Source: Corynebacterium aurimucosum (lineage in GTDB: Bacteria > Actinomycetota > Actinomycetes > Mycobacteriales > Mycobacteriaceae). Taken from it: 64,000 bases of DNA. The notes below the pieces were generated by a model. The model saw only the letters and a list, made by a program, of their open reading frames with translations. It searched no databases and had not been told where the DNA came from. Below are positions 9,046 through 18,362 of this stretch, piece by piece. Within the stretch, counting starts at the first letter, position 1; the number at the start of each line of letters is the position of its first letter. Where the stretch lies: assembly GCF_030408555.1 (NCBI RefSeq), contig NZ_CP047048.1, forward strand, positions 1,922,001-1,986,000, written 5' to 3'. The position numbers and the translations under genes were made by a program.

Positions 9046-10317
9046 ATGCCCCTGTGGACTGCCCCTTCGACCCCGGCCGTCGACCGCGTTCGCGCCGCAC
9101 ACCGCGAGAACGTGGGCGCTGAATCAGCACACGTCGCCAGCGCCCCCGCCACTTGGGCACTCATTGGCGAGCACATCGACCACTACGGCGGCATCGCCAT
9201 CATGGGGCTTGCAGATATCCGCGCGGCAGCAGCTGTCAGCCCCCGCAGCGACGGACTCGTCAAGGTTCACCTCGAGCACACCAATGGAGAGACCGTTAAA
9301 GACGAGATCTCCCTCGAACAGGTTTCTGCCCTCGCTGCACAACAGCAACCCGGCGTGGATTCTGAAGGCCAGCCCATCGAGCCCCCAGCACCCGAAGGCG
9401 CTATCGCGGCGCGCCTCGGCGGCATCATCTACACCATGATCAACCGCCAGCTTCTTACCCGCGAGACAGCTGGTGCCGATATCACCGTGGTCAACGACAT
9501 CCCCGATTCAACTGGACTCGGCGCCGCCGCAGCGATCGACATCGCCACCGCTTTGGCGTTGCTCGGCACCGCGGATGATCTGCATGATGCCCCGCTGCGC
9601 GCCCGCATCGCAGAGGTCTGTTCCCAAGCGGTTGGCACCTTCGCGCGATTCCCTGCACTGCGCGCTCGTCACTCCGCTGCCCTGCGCGGCGCAGGTGATT
9701 CCATCACCATCATCGACTACGCCGACGGCTCCGTGACCCAGGCACCCCACATGATCAACAAGGACATTGCAGCCTTCGCCTTGGCCGTGCCCGGAGACGT
9801 GGATTCCGCTGAGGCCGTGACGGAGATTCGCGCCCGCGAGCGGTTCATCGACGCCGCCTGCCGCGCCTTCGGCACGCCGTCGCTGCGCTTGTTGCCGGAT
9901 GCGCCCCAGCGCGTCCTTGAGTGGCTGGCCGCGGTCCACAAGGTGCACGGCACCGAGAACCAGCCGACCATCGCCGAAGCCACGGCATGGCTGACCTTCT
10001 ACTCGGAGGAAACTGAGCGCGCCGAAGGCATTGCTCGTGCTTTGCGTTCCCGCCGCGGCACCGAGCTCTTCCCGCTGCTCACACAGTCGCAGTCTGCCTT
10101 GGCCACCGTCTATGGTTTCAACTCCGCAGAAAAACTCGCGCAGCTGGCCACCGCCCGCGGTGCCGTCGCCTCACGCTCTGCTCACGCCGGCACATCCTCC
10201 GCCGTCATCGCCTACGTGCCGAGCGCTAGGGCCACAAACTTCGCGGCCGACTTGGCCGAGGACGGCCTGATGGTCATTCCGCTTTCTGCCGGAAGCTCTG
10301 CAATCACCGAGGACTAA
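9046..10317 (+). CDS. galK: Galactokinase family GHMP kinase
   Basis: A 423-residue GHMP-superfamily sugar kinase. The N-terminal galactokinase signature is present in variant form (ATWALIGEHIDHYGG instead of GRVNLIGEHTDYNGG). The ATP-binding GHMP motif is IPDSTGLGAAAAIDIATA, with Ala where GSSAS is usual. A C-terminal GHMP region lies near RSAHAGTSSAVIAYVPS, again with changed glycines. AAAGGAG sits 8 bases before the ATG at 9046, so the longer open frame is not used. The family phosphorylates galactose at C1, but the altered sugar-binding and phosphate-loop residues leave the substrate uncertain. There are no Leloir-pathway neighbours. It overlaps the convergent RNB gene by 4 bases. Confidence 0.78.
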   Translation: MPLWTAPSTPAVDRVRAAHRENVGAESAHVASAPATWALIGEHIDHYGGIAIMGLADIRAAAAVSPRSDGLVKVHLEHTNGETVKDEISLEQVSALAAQQQPGVDSEGQPIEPPAPEGAIAARLGGIIYTMINRQLLTRETAGADITVVNDIPDSTGLGAAAAIDIATALALLGTADDLHDAPLRARIAEVCSQAVGTFARFPALRARHSAALRGAGDSITIIDYADGSVTQAPHMINKDIAAFALAVPGDVDSAEAVTEIRARERFIDAACRAFGTPSLRLLPDAPQRVLEWLAAVHKVHGTENQPTIAEATAWLTFYSEETERAEGIARALRSRRGTELFPLLTQSQSALATVYGFNSAEKLAQLATARGAVASRSAHAGTSSAVIAYVPSARATNFAADLAEDGLMVIPLSAGSSAITED

Positions 10318-11717
10318 TCTGCCGGCCAGGCAAAGAGCACATCGCGCTCCGCAACGTCGGCCTTCACCAAGGACACCATCGTTTCCTTGCCGGTCTCTGG
10401 GTGGCCTACGGCCTGCCCAATCACCGGTGGGTCCAGCACGAAGAGCCGTGCTTTCTCGCGCTTTGGCCCACCATCAACCACGACGGCCTCGAAGTTGGTG
10501 CCAACCCACGGCGCCAAGACGGTCGCCTCCGTCAGGTTCAAGCACGCCTTATCCACCTGGGAGGCCAACTGCGATGTTGAGCGCATCGTGGACATGACAT
10601 CCCCGGCGCGCTCGCGCACCCACTGCGGAACCTCGTAGCCACCGCTCAGCGCCAAGCAGACCTCCGTGGCGAAGCGGTCGACAAGCCTCCGCAGCGGGGC
10701 GGTCACGTGGGCATAGTAGCCGCCGATTCCCGCGTGCACGTCCGCTTGGCCATCTTCGAGCCACACGTAGTCCGCACCCCGCAACAACCGCTGGGCCTCA
10801 CGCATCACCGCCATCCCGCGCGGTGAATCCGCATCCACGGAGTGGAGGAATTCCGAGATGCTGCGCTCCCCCAGCTCGAAGCCCAGGGCCTCCGCTTCCG
10901 AGCGAAAAGTTTCCTCGGCCTCCGGGGTGGCCGCAGATAGGGTGCGCAGGAAACCAACTCCGTGCTCTTCCATCAACCGCCCCGCACACATTCCGGTGAG
11001 CAAGGAAATCTCCGAGTTATAGTCCATCACCTCATGGCGCGGCTCCATCACCAGCTCGTAGTGCCCTTTTTCCCCATCGCTGCTTTCAGATACGCGCTGC
11101 GAAGGAAGGCGCAGGTTGATTGCCTCGCGGCGCAGCGAGGAGGCCTGGCGTAGCTTTCCTACTTCCGGCAGCAAGGCGATGGAGGAATGCAGCGCACCAT
11201 TCTCCAAGTCCTTATGGACCTGGTCATAGTCCAGCCGCGCGCGGCTGCGCACGAGCGCGCGCTCCACCGAGAAGTCCTCTACCTCACCCGCAGTGTCGAG
11301 GTTGAAGGTCCAGAGGACGGCGGGGCGGTCGACGTCGGCAAGCAGCGAAGCCCTATCTTCGGAGAGCTCCGGCGGGTGCAGCCGCGCCGGTTCATCGGGC
11401 AGGTAGATGGTTTGGCCGCGCTTGAGGGACTCGGTCTCCAGCGCGGAGCCCGGTTCGATGAAAGCGGCAACATCCGCGATGGCATAGAGCACGCGGTAGC
11501 CGCCATCGCGCGCCTCAATGAAGACGGCCTGGTCCAGATCCTTGGAGCCGGCCGGGTCAATGGTCACCAACGGGATGTCCCGGGCATCGCGGCGCTGCTC
11601 GGCATAGCGGTCCTGCGCGGACGCGGCCTGTGCGGTGACCTCCTCTGGGAAGTCGGTCGGAACAGAAAACTCCTCAGCGATGGGCCGAAAGTCCAAGGGC
11701 GCGGCATACAGTTTCAT
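10314..11717 (-). CDS. RNB-domain 3'-5' exoribonuclease (RNase II/R family)
   Basis: A 467-residue protein with the RNB catalytic core. DPAGSKDLDQAVFIE holds the clustered metal-binding aspartates, followed by YAIADVAAFIEPGS and LHPPELSEDRASLL. The C-terminal half has the usual LLRGADYVW and APLRRLVDRFATE segments. There is no clear N-terminal cold-shock pair, so it belongs to the short actinobacterial RNB type rather than full RNase R. It degrades single-stranded RNA from the 3' end. The start is MKLYAAPLDF at 11717; the upstream extension runs toward the RNase P RNA gene and has no ribosome site. It converges with the galactokinase gene. Confidence 0.88.
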   Translation of the reverse strand: MKLYAAPLDFRPIAEEFSVPTDFPEEVTAQAASAQDRYAEQRRDARDIPLVTIDPAGSKDLDQAVFIEARDGGYRVLYAIADVAAFIEPGSALETESLKRGQTIYLPDEPARLHPPELSEDRASLLADVDRPAVLWTFNLDTAGEVEDFSVERALVRSRARLDYDQVHKDLENGALHSSIALLPEVGKLRQASSLRREAINLRLPSQRVSESSDGEKGHYELVMEPRHEVMDYNSEISLLTGMCAGRLMEEHGVGFLRTLSAATPEAEETFRSEAEALGFELGERSISEFLHSVDADSPRGMAVMREAQRLLRGADYVWLEDGQADVHAGIGGYYAHVTAPLRRLVDRFATEVCLALSGGYEVPQWVRERAGDVMSTMRSTSQLASQVDKACLNLTEATVLAPWVGTNFEAVVVDGGPKREKARLFVLDPPVIGQAVGHPETGKETMVSLVKADVAERDVLFAWPAD

Positions 11718-11757
11718 GCCGCCCCATTGTTCCAAAAAATAAAAGTGTAGGGCGCGA

Positions 11758-12193
<436 letters not shown>

Positions 12194-12199
12194 CCTGTT

Positions 12200-12205
12200 A
12201 GTTTA
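12200..12205 (-). promoter_or_regulatory. Putative -10 box of rnpB inside a stop codon
   Basis: TAAACT on the minus strand, 6-7 bases before the inferred rnpB start. Its first three bases are the TAA stop of the RNase H/phosphatase gene, so rnpB seems to start from the end of that gene. Confidence 0.45.
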
Positions 12206-13363
12206 TCGCAGCGCGCCCAGATGCCCCACATCGTTGAAACGGTGCAGAGTGCTGCCGCCGTCGAAGAATTCAACCTCACTCACAGAAGCCAGCTCTAAGA
12301 AGAGGTGGTTGGGTGTTTGCGGTCCGGAATCAAGCGCCTGGCGCACGAAGGACTTGATGGGGTTGACGTGGGAAACCACGAGAACGGTCTGCCCCGCGTA
12401 GCGCTGCTGCAACTTACGGCGCGCAGCACTGACGCGGCGGTGCACGGCGCGCAGGGACTCCCCGCCCGGGCAGGCCACGGACGTATCCTTCAGCCAGCGC
12501 GCGTGAAGCTCGGGGTCGGCGGCGTCGGCTTCAGCAAAGGTCTTGCCCTCCCAGCGTCCAAAGTCCACCTCGATGAGATCCTCGATGGTTTCCACACGCA
12601 GGTTCCGGCCTTCCACCACGGCCGCGGCCGTCTGCTGGCAGCGGCGCAACGGCGAGCACACCACGGCATCGATGTGGGTATCGGCCAAGGCTTGGGCGGC
12701 GGCGAGCGCTTGCTTCTTGCCCAACTCAGTCAACTCGGGGTTCGCGCGCCCGGAGTATTGCTTGGCGGCGGACATCGCCGTCTGCCCGTGGCGCAGCAGG
12801 ATGAAGCGGGTGGCCGGGCCACACTCGGGGCGCCAGTCGGCCGCGGTTGAGGACGCCGCGCTTGGCGACGCCTCTCCGCCGCCCGCCGCATCGACAGCAG
12901 CGTCCGCTTCGGTGGCGTCGTCGGCACCCATGTCGAGGATGCCCACGGGCTCGCCCTTCGCGGCGGCATCCATGGCCACGTTGGAAAGCTCATCGGCCAC
13001 CGAGTTCTTGGCGCGCGGTACCCACTCGAGGCTGAAGCGCGGAATCTGGTTGAGCAGGCGGCGTGCCTCGATGGCGAGCTTTTGCATGTCCGGGTGCTTG
13101 ATCTTCCAGCGCCCGTTCATCTGCTCCACCACGAGCTTGGAGTCCATATAGAACTCCACCTCGTCGGCCCCCAGCTCCACCGCGGCCTCCAGGCCACGCA
13201 GCAGCCCGTGGTATTCGGCCACGTTATTGGTGGACTTCTGCCCCACGACGTAGGCGGTTTCCTTGAGCAGCTGCGAGCGGTCCTCGTTGTAGACCGCCGT
13301 GCCAGAACCGGCTATCCCGGGGTTGCCACGGGAGCCGCCATCAGCAAAGATGACTAGCTTCAT
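12203..13363 (-). CDS. Bifunctional RNase H / acid phosphatase
   Basis: A 386-residue fusion. Residues 1-140 are a type I RNase H domain with FADGGSRGNPG (first catalytic Asp), AEYHGLLRGLEAA (Glu) and FYMDSKLVV (Asp). An Ala/Glu-rich linker follows. From about residue 185 a histidine-phosphatase domain shows ILLRHGQTAMSA with the catalytic RHG and later VVSHVNPIK. The family removes RNA from RNA-DNA hybrids and hydrolyses phosphomonoesters; the mycobacterial homologue also has alpha-ribazole phosphatase activity. Its ATG overlaps the TGA of the zinc-ribbon gene (ATGA), so the two are translationally coupled. Confidence 0.92.
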   Translation of the reverse strand: MKLVIFADGGSRGNPGIAGSGTAVYNEDRSQLLKETAYVVGQKSTNNVAEYHGLLRGLEAAVELGADEVEFYMDSKLVVEQMNGRWKIKHPDMQKLAIEARRLLNQIPRFSLEWVPRAKNSVADELSNVAMDAAAKGEPVGILDMGADDATEADAAVDAAGGGEASPSAASSTAADWRPECGPATRFILLRHGQTAMSAAKQYSGRANPELTELGKKQALAAAQALADTHIDAVVCSPLRRCQQTAAAVVEGRNLRVETIEDLIEVDFGRWEGKTFAEADAADPELHARWLKDTSVACPGGESLRAVHRRVSAARRKLQQRYAGQTVLVVSHVNPIKSFVRQALDSGPQTPNHLFLELASVSEVEFFDGGSTLHRFNDVGHLGALR

Positions 13364-14076
13364 GAGGCTGGGCGCACCAGGTAGGAGCCGCAATCGGAGC
13401 ACTGCGGAAGCTCATCGGCCGCCGCGTTGCGCACTGCGTTCTGCTCAGCAGGCGGCAAGACGATGAAGCAACCGCCGCAGCCGCGGCCGGTAAAGGCAGC
13501 CGCACCCACGCCGTTTTCTTCGCGCACGGTCTCGTACTCCTCCAGGACATCCGCGGGCAGTTGCTCGCGGAGCTCGCCGATGCGCACCTGCGGATCCGGT
13601 CGGTTCGCCGCGGCCTCCTGGGCGGCCTCAGCTGCCCGCTTGAGTACTTCGAGCTTGCGCTCGGAATCGGAGACCTTTGCGCCGTGGACATCCAGGTTGG
13701 CGCGCAGTGCATGGATTTCGTTATGGGCTTCCTGCAGCTCGCTCATGAGATCCGCGATACGGGACTTGGCCGCGTAGAGATCGTGCTCCAAGTCCTTGCG
13801 GGTCTCCGGATCGGTCGCGGCGCCAAGCTGTGCCTTGTCATCGCGCTCGCGCTGGCGCAGCTTGCGCTCATCAGCCTGGATGCGCAGGATCTCCATCTCC
13901 ATATCATCGACGGCGAGCTGGGCGGAGCCGGAGGCGTCGACAAGCCGGGCGTGTGCAGCCTGAGCCTTCTCGTATTCCTCTTGCTCCGGGATGGTGGGAG
14001 TCCCACCATGCGCCAGGGAGCGCTCGAGGGTGGCCAGCTCCAGCAGGATGTTCTGCAAGTCCTGTGGCAGTTTCAT
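13360..14076 (-). CDS. C4-type zinc ribbon protein with coiled coil
   Basis: A 238-residue protein. Residues about 1-175 form a long charged coiled coil (heptads of Leu with Glu/Lys/Arg). The C-terminus carries a four-cysteine zinc ribbon, GCGGCF and CSDCGSYLV, about 30 residues apart. The family is always found beside Nif3 and RNase H genes in actinobacteria and related bacteria. It is thought to bind nucleic acid or ribosome-associated partners. The ATG at 14076 directly follows the Nif3 stop with no gap, and its ribosome site GGAG lies within the last Nif3 codons. Confidence 0.9.
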   Translation of the reverse strand: MKLPQDLQNILLELATLERSLAHGGTPTIPEQEEYEKAQAAHARLVDASGSAQLAVDDMEMEILRIQADERKLRQRERDDKAQLGAATDPETRKDLEHDLYAAKSRIADLMSELQEAHNEIHALRANLDVHGAKVSDSERKLEVLKRAAEAAQEAAANRPDPQVRIGELREQLPADVLEEYETVREENGVGAAAFTGRGCGGCFIVLPPAEQNAVRNAAADELPQCSDCGSYLVRPAS

Positions 14077-14925
14077 TTAGTTCTCCTTATGCGCAGAAAT
14101 CGTCCATGGGTCGGTGCGGACATCGATGATCTCGGTGTTCACGCGCAATGCGCCCTCCACAATATCGCGCGCCTGGGCAGTCCAGGGAAACTCGCTGGCC
14201 CAGTGAGCAGTATCCACCACGGCTGGGCCCTCCGGCTCCGCCAAGTGCGCGGCGCGCAGGTGCTCATCCACCGGGTGGTGGCGCAAATCGGAGGTGACGT
14301 AGACGTCCACGCCGAGCGCGGCCGCCTGGTCCAGGAAGGAGTCCCCCGAGCCGCTGGAGACGGCCACGCGCTTGACCATCCGCTCCGGGTCACCAGCCGC
14401 GCGCACTCCCCATTCAGTTTCCGGGAGGGCATCGGCCACGCGCTGGGTGAATTCGCGCAGAGTCACCGGCTCCTCCAACTCGCCCACGCGCCCCAACCCT
14501 AAGGCCTCGTCGAGGTTCTCATAGGGCTCCACCGGGACGATGGGGCGCCCAGGCTTGATACCGACGAGCTCAGCCAGCTTGTCGTTGACACCCGGGCGTG
14601 CTTTATCCGCGTTGGTATGCGCGGCCAACAGGGCCACGCCGTTGCGGATGAGAGTGTGAATGATCTTGCCCTTCGGGGTATCCGCCGCCACCGAGGTCAC
14701 CCCGCGCAGAAGCAGCGGGTGATGCACCACGAGCATCTGCGCGCCGAGTTCCACAGCTTTGTCTGCCACCTCCTGGGTGCAGTCCAGAGCGAAAGCCACG
14801 GTGCTCACCTCATCCGTGGGGTCGCCGCATACCAGGCCAACGGCATCCCAGGGCTCGGCCAGCTGCGGCGGGTAGGCCTCGTGGATAACGCGGCGGATCT
14901 CGCCAACGGTCGTGTGTTCTGCCAT
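14077..14925 (-). CDS. Nif3-like dinuclear metal centre protein
   Basis: A 282-residue member of the Nif3/YqfO family, which forms hexameric rings with a two-metal centre. Visible signatures are the metal-binding VVHHPLLLRGV, followed by LIRNGVALLAAHTNAD and, near the C-terminus, DTAHWASE. Some homologues are annotated as GTP cyclohydrolase I type 2, but the reaction is not established. AAGGAG precedes the ATG at 14925. It is the first gene of a three-gene operon (nif3-zinc ribbon-RNase H/phosphatase) with zero or overlapping spacing. Confidence 0.92.
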   Translation of the reverse strand: MAEHTTVGEIRRVIHEAYPPQLAEPWDAVGLVCGDPTDEVSTVAFALDCTQEVADKAVELGAQMLVVHHPLLLRGVTSVAADTPKGKIIHTLIRNGVALLAAHTNADKARPGVNDKLAELVGIKPGRPIVPVEPYENLDEALGLGRVGELEEPVTLREFTQRVADALPETEWGVRAAGDPERMVKRVAVSSGSGDSFLDQAAALGVDVYVTSDLRHHPVDEHLRAAHLAEPEGPAVVDTAHWASEFPWTAQARDIVEGALRVNTEIIDVRTDPWTISAHKEN

Positions 14926-15028
14926 CTCCTATGCTCCTTATACGGCTTGAGGTTTCACGTCAATCGCGTCGCTGCTATATCCTAGCTTTCGTTCGCCAGC
15001 GCACCCCTCTAGCTTAAGGAGCCTTTGC

Positions 15029-15520
15029 ATGACGCCTCCGGAGAACTCCAACCAGCTCCACATCGTCTTCGTATGCACGGGCAATATTTGCCGCTCACCA
15101 ATGGCGGAAATCATTACCCGCGATGCCATGGAGACCGACATGCTCGATCTCCTCGCGCGCGTAGATTCCTGCGGCCTCGGCGGCTGGCACGTGGGCCAGG
15201 GCGCGGATGAGCGCGCCGTTGCTGAACTGCGCCGCGGCGGCCACGATGGTGCCGGCCACCAGGCTGCCCAGCTGGGCGAAGAGCACATGGACACGGATCT
15301 CTTCGTGGCCATGGACACCGGCCACCGCGATGCCCTCCTGGAGCGCGGCATCCCGCAGGAGAAGGTGCGTCTCATGCGCAGCTTCGATCCGAATTCCCCG
15401 GAGGATGCCAGCGTAGAGGATCCGTTCTACGGCACGGAGGAGGATTTCGCCCGCACCCGCGAGGAGATTGATGCCGCCGTTCCCGGCCTACTCGAGTGGA
15501 TTAAGGCGAACCACGGCTAG
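15029..15520 (+). CDS. Low-molecular-weight protein-tyrosine phosphatase
   Basis: A 163-residue cytosolic phosphatase. The P-loop C-x5-R-S is VCTGNICRSPMAE near the N-terminus, and the general-acid Asp lies in the DPFYG motif close to the C-terminus. Both are where the family places them, and the length is normal. It removes phosphate from phosphotyrosine proteins or small phosphoesters. AAGGAG stands 8 bases before the ATG at 15029. It is divergent from nif3 and is followed 31 bases on by the SURF1 gene, which seems to have its own promoter. Confidence 0.93.
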   Translation: MTPPENSNQLHIVFVCTGNICRSPMAEIITRDAMETDMLDLLARVDSCGLGGWHVGQGADERAVAELRRGGHDGAGHQAAQLGEEHMDTDLFVAMDTGHRDALLERGIPQEKVRLMRSFDPNSPEDASVEDPFYGTEEDFARTREEIDAAVPGLLEWIKANHG

Positions 15521-15538
15521 ATAATTCTTTGCGGCTAC

Positions 15539-15544
15539 TAGACT
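15539..15544 (+). promoter_or_regulatory. Putative -10 box of leaderless SURF1 gene
   Basis: TAGACT, 7 bases before the ATG at 15552, with no Shine-Dalgarno sequence. Confidence 0.4.
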
Positions 15545-15551
15545 GATCATC

Positions 15552-16529
15552 ATGCTCAAGACATTCCTCAAGCCTGGGTGGGTGCTCTTTCTCATCTTCG
15601 TCGTCGCCTTTTCCTATTTCTCTTTCACTGTTCTGGCACCGTGGCAGCTGAATAAAGACGACCAGATTGTGGAGCGCAACCACCTCATTGAGGAAGCCTA
15701 TGAGGCCGACCCCCAGCCGGTCACCAAGGTCTTTTCGGCGGATGGTTCCTTGCACAAGGAGTGGGAGCGCGCGGAATTGACCGGCCGCTACCTCCCGGAG
15801 GATGAGGTTCTCCTGCGCCTGCGCCCCGTGGAGTCCGCCCCGGGCTTCCAGTCACTGGTTCCCTTTGAAACCGAATCCGGCGAGACCTTCTTGGTCAACC
15901 GCGGCTGGGTGCCTACGGATGAGGGTAATTCTGTGCCCCACATCGACCCGGCCCCCACGGACAAGGTGACCATCGTGGGCATGGCGCGCTACAACGAGCG
16001 CGAGCACTCCTCCGCCCCCATTGAGGAGCAGGGCTACACGCAGGTCTATTCCATCAATACGGAGCAGATAGCAGAGCTTGTCGACGTCCCCCTCGCCCAC
16101 GACTACCTCCAACTCTCCCCCGATCAGCCGGGTGAGCTTAATGCGCTGCCGGTGCCGAAGTTGGATCGCGGCAATCACCTCTCCTATGGCTACCAATGGA
16201 TTGCCTTCGGCATCATGGCGCCGTTGGGCTTTGCGTATTTCGTGTGGTCCGAGATTCGGGAGCGCCGACGCGCCCGCGAGGAGGAAGCCCTGATGGCCGA
16301 GGCCACCGCGGCCGCCACCAGTGCTGGCTCCCCCGATGCGTCCGCAGACGTCGATATCTCCGAGCACGAGGAGCCTGCGAGCGAGCACCCCGAAGCCACA
16401 GCGCCTTCTGCCTCAGGACCAAGACCGGCGGCTGGAACGCAGCCTTCCCGCCGCTCCCGCTCGCGCTATGGCTCCGCCAAGCCGGACTTCTACGAGAAGA
16501 TCCGCGAGCGCGGTCAGGAACGCTTCTAG
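15552..16529 (+). CDS. SURF1 family membrane protein
   Basis: A 325-residue protein with a membrane segment near the N-terminus (WVLFLIFVVAFSYFSFTVLA) directly followed by PWQLNKD. There is a second near residue 215-235 (YQWIAFGIMAPLGFAYFVW). Between them is the extracytoplasmic SURF1 domain, including FLVNRGWVP, a family hallmark. SURF1 proteins help insert haem a or assemble cytochrome c oxidase. The C-terminal 90 residues are a charged, disordered tail (RRARE, DADVDISEHEE) ending in KIRERGQERF. No oxidase gene is adjacent. Confidence 0.9.
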   Translation: MLKTFLKPGWVLFLIFVVAFSYFSFTVLAPWQLNKDDQIVERNHLIEEAYEADPQPVTKVFSADGSLHKEWERAELTGRYLPEDEVLLRLRPVESAPGFQSLVPFETESGETFLVNRGWVPTDEGNSVPHIDPAPTDKVTIVGMARYNEREHSSAPIEEQGYTQVYSINTEQIAELVDVPLAHDYLQLSPDQPGELNALPVPKLDRGNHLSYGYQWIAFGIMAPLGFAYFVWSEIRERRRAREEEALMAEATAAATSAGSPDASADVDISEHEEPASEHPEATAPSASGPRPAAGTQPSRRSRSRYGSAKPDFYEKIRERGQERF

Positions 16530-16555
16530 CCTCGGCCCCCAAAGGGGACGATCAT

Positions 16556-16739
16556 GAACGCGATTGCGTGGACGTGAGAAGCGACCGAAACCGAGATTTC
16601 CGAGATTGCCGGCTTTCTAAACATGGAGATTGCCGACAGTATTCTTGAAGCCGCTGGCTGCACCGCTGAGAACTGCATTCCCAACTGGGGCGAAGACATG
16701 GGCCTGACCCCGGAAAGTAGACACGTCGGGGGTTAGGCC
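16556..16739 (+). other. Gene remnant plus hairpin after SURF1
   Basis: A short open stretch (about 16583-16735; EATETEISEIAGFLNMEIAD followed by CTAENCIPNWGEDMGL) lacks a start codon in frame and looks like the C-terminal end of a lost gene. It runs into an 11-bp inverted repeat with one mismatch (GGCCTGACCCC at 16701-16711, GGGGTTAGGCC at 16729-16739). The hairpin could terminate SURF1. I do not recognise the peptide. Confidence 0.35.
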
Positions 16740-16829
16740 CGATCGACACTCCCCACTAGAGCAAAAAGCATCTTTCACCCAAGCGCAAAGGCTTCCTTCT
16801 CATTCACGCGCGACCCTACTAAATATGGG

Positions 16830-17057
16830 TCAATGCGGATACCGATGCACCTTCCTGTGCTCGAACCAGGCCCAAATCAAAGAAGCCAAGAACAACAGTG
16901 GCGTAACCCACGCCAGACGATGCCACCAATGTGCTCCAAAGTATGATTCATCAGCACTTAGTCCTGCTAGATAATTGATTACAAGCGTTGCGATGAACAG
17001 CACTACAACGACAGTAACGCTCGACCAGTAGGCTGCGCTTTTCTGTTTACGCGTCAA
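16830..17057 (-). CDS. Small two-helix membrane protein
   Basis: About 75 residues with a basic head (TRKQK) and two hydrophobic segments (WSSVTVVVVLFIATLVINYLAG and LAWVTPLLFLASLIWAW), then a His/Arg tail (EHRKVHRYPH). The start is ambiguous. AGGAGG lies directly against an ATG at 17063 (no spacing) but 6 bases before a TTG at 17057, which I therefore prefer; a TTG at 17072 is also open. I recognise no family. It lies just outside the left end of the IS3 element. Confidence 0.55.
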   Translation of the reverse strand: MTRKQKSAAYWSSVTVVVVLFIATLVINYLAGLSADESYFGAHWWHRLAWVTPLLFLASLIWAWFEHRKVHRYPH

Positions 17058-17145
17058 TGCCATCCTCCTCAATACATGTTTGCTGTGAGGTTACCCTCGT
17101 TTAGTGGACACCCTATTTGTACGGATCTTGTGTCCGTAAGAGAGG

Positions 17146-17463
17146 ATGTTCATTGTGAGTCAACAGCGCAAGAAGTACACGCCGGAGTACCGGCGTGAGG
17201 CCGCGAACCTGGTAATCGAGTCAGAGCGCCCAATTGCCCATGTGGCTAAGGAAATCGGTGTTTCCGCCGGGCTTTTAGGCCGGTGGGTCAAACTCGAGCG
17301 TGAACGCCGAGGAGCCTCGGATGGGATGAGTGAGGCTGATCTTCGTGCTGAGAATGCTCGTCTGCGCCGTGAGTTGGCGGAAGCCAAGATGGATAACGAG
17401 TTTTTGTCAAAAGCGACAGCCTTCTTCGCTTTGAGGCAACGCGAGCAGAAAAGTTCGAACTAA
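17146..17463 (+). CDS. IS3 transposase OrfA
   Basis: A 105-residue protein with an N-terminal helix-turn-helix of the HTH_Tnp_1 type (KKYTPEYRREAANLVIES, then HVAKEIGVSAGLLGRWVK). It is followed by the leucine-zipper-like region R-A-E-N-A-R-L-R-R-E-L-A-E-A-K-M-D-N-E-F-L typical of IS3 OrfA. It binds the element's ends and multimerises. Its stop (TAA, 17461-17463) overlaps the ATG of orfB. As in other IS3 elements, a -1 shift near the end would give the OrfAB fusion, though the run here (GAAAAG) is a weak slippery site. Confidence 0.9.
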   Translation: MFIVSQQRKKYTPEYRREAANLVIESERPIAHVAKEIGVSAGLLGRWVKLERERRGASDGMSEADLRAENARLRRELAEAKMDNEFLSKATAFFALRQREQKSSN

Positions 17464-18362
17464 TGCAGCAGGAGAAGGCGAACTACAGCATCAAGCGCAT
17501 GGCACGACTATTAAAAGTATCTCGGTCTGGATACTACAAATGGGCCCATGTGCAGCAGAAACGACTATCCGGAAAGGATGATCGGGCAGCATTTTACGAT
17601 GATGTTGACCGTAAGATTCATCAGATTTGGAAAGACTCCGATGAGGTTTATGGTGCTCCGCGGATCACCGCAGAGCTTGCCGAGCGCTACCACATTTCGC
17701 TTAACCGTAAGACTGTGGCGAAGCGGATGCGCATGATGGGCATTGAAGGGATTTCACCGCGTGCCTTTGTCCCGGTGACTACAATCCAAGCCAAGCGTAA
17801 GTCGAGTCTTCCTGACCTGGTCAAGCGCATGTTTGATACTGGTGAGCTCAACCGAGTGTGGATGTCAGATATTACCTACCTTCGCACCGGTGAGGGCTGG
17901 TTGTACTTGTGCGCGGTCCGCGATGGTCATTCCCGCAGAGTGCTGGGCTGGGCTATGGATAGCGTGCAAGACACACACCTGGTCGAACGGGCCCTGCGGA
18001 TGGCGCATACACTGCGCGGTGATGTTCCTGATGGGCTGGTGTTTCACGCTGACCGCGGAACGCAATTTACCAGTGAGAAGCTCTGGGAGGTCTGCAGCAG
18101 ACTGGGCATTGCTCAGTCTGTGGGGCGTACTGGTGTGTGCTTCGATAACGCGATGGCTGAGTCGTTCTGGTCGACGCTAAAGACTGAATTCTACGACCGT
18201 AAGCGATGGCCTACCCGTGATGCTGCACGCAAGGCCGTTGCCTACTGGATTGAAGTCGTCTACAACCGTCGGCGCCGGCACTCTGCACTCGGAATGGTCA
18301 GCCCCGTCGACTTCGAGAACCACACCGGCGCAATCAACAGCAGAAAAGAAATAGCTGCCTAA
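17463..18362 (+). CDS. IS3 transposase OrfB (DDE integrase)
   Basis: A 299-residue catalytic protein. An HTH_21-type N-terminus (YGAPRITAELAERYHIS) leads into the rve integrase core. The DDE triad is visible: D in WMSDITYLRT, D in VFHADRGTQFTS and E in NAMAESFWSTLKTEF, with the usual 35-residue D-E spacing and the K/R seven residues on. NRRRRHSALGMVSPVDFE ends the core. All motifs are intact, so the element may still be active if frameshifting works. The ATG overlaps the orfA stop. Confidence 0.93.
   Translation: MQQEKANYSIKRMARLLKVSRSGYYKWAHVQQKRLSGKDDRAAFYDDVDRKIHQIWKDSDEVYGAPRITAELAERYHISLNRKTVAKRMRMMGIEGISPRAFVPVTTIQAKRKSSLPDLVKRMFDTGELNRVWMSDITYLRTGEGWLYLCAVRDGHSRRVLGWAMDSVQDTHLVERALRMAHTLRGDVPDGLVFHADRGTQFTSEKLWEVCSRLGIAQSVGRTGVCFDNAMAESFWSTLKTEFYDRKRWPTRDAARKAVAYWIEVVYNRRRRHSALGMVSPVDFENHTGAINSRKEIAA

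Noticed and set aside
13561..14502. 313-codon plus-strand frame across zinc-ribbon and Nif3 genes
   Set aside because: It spans two clear genes on the other strand and has no motif.
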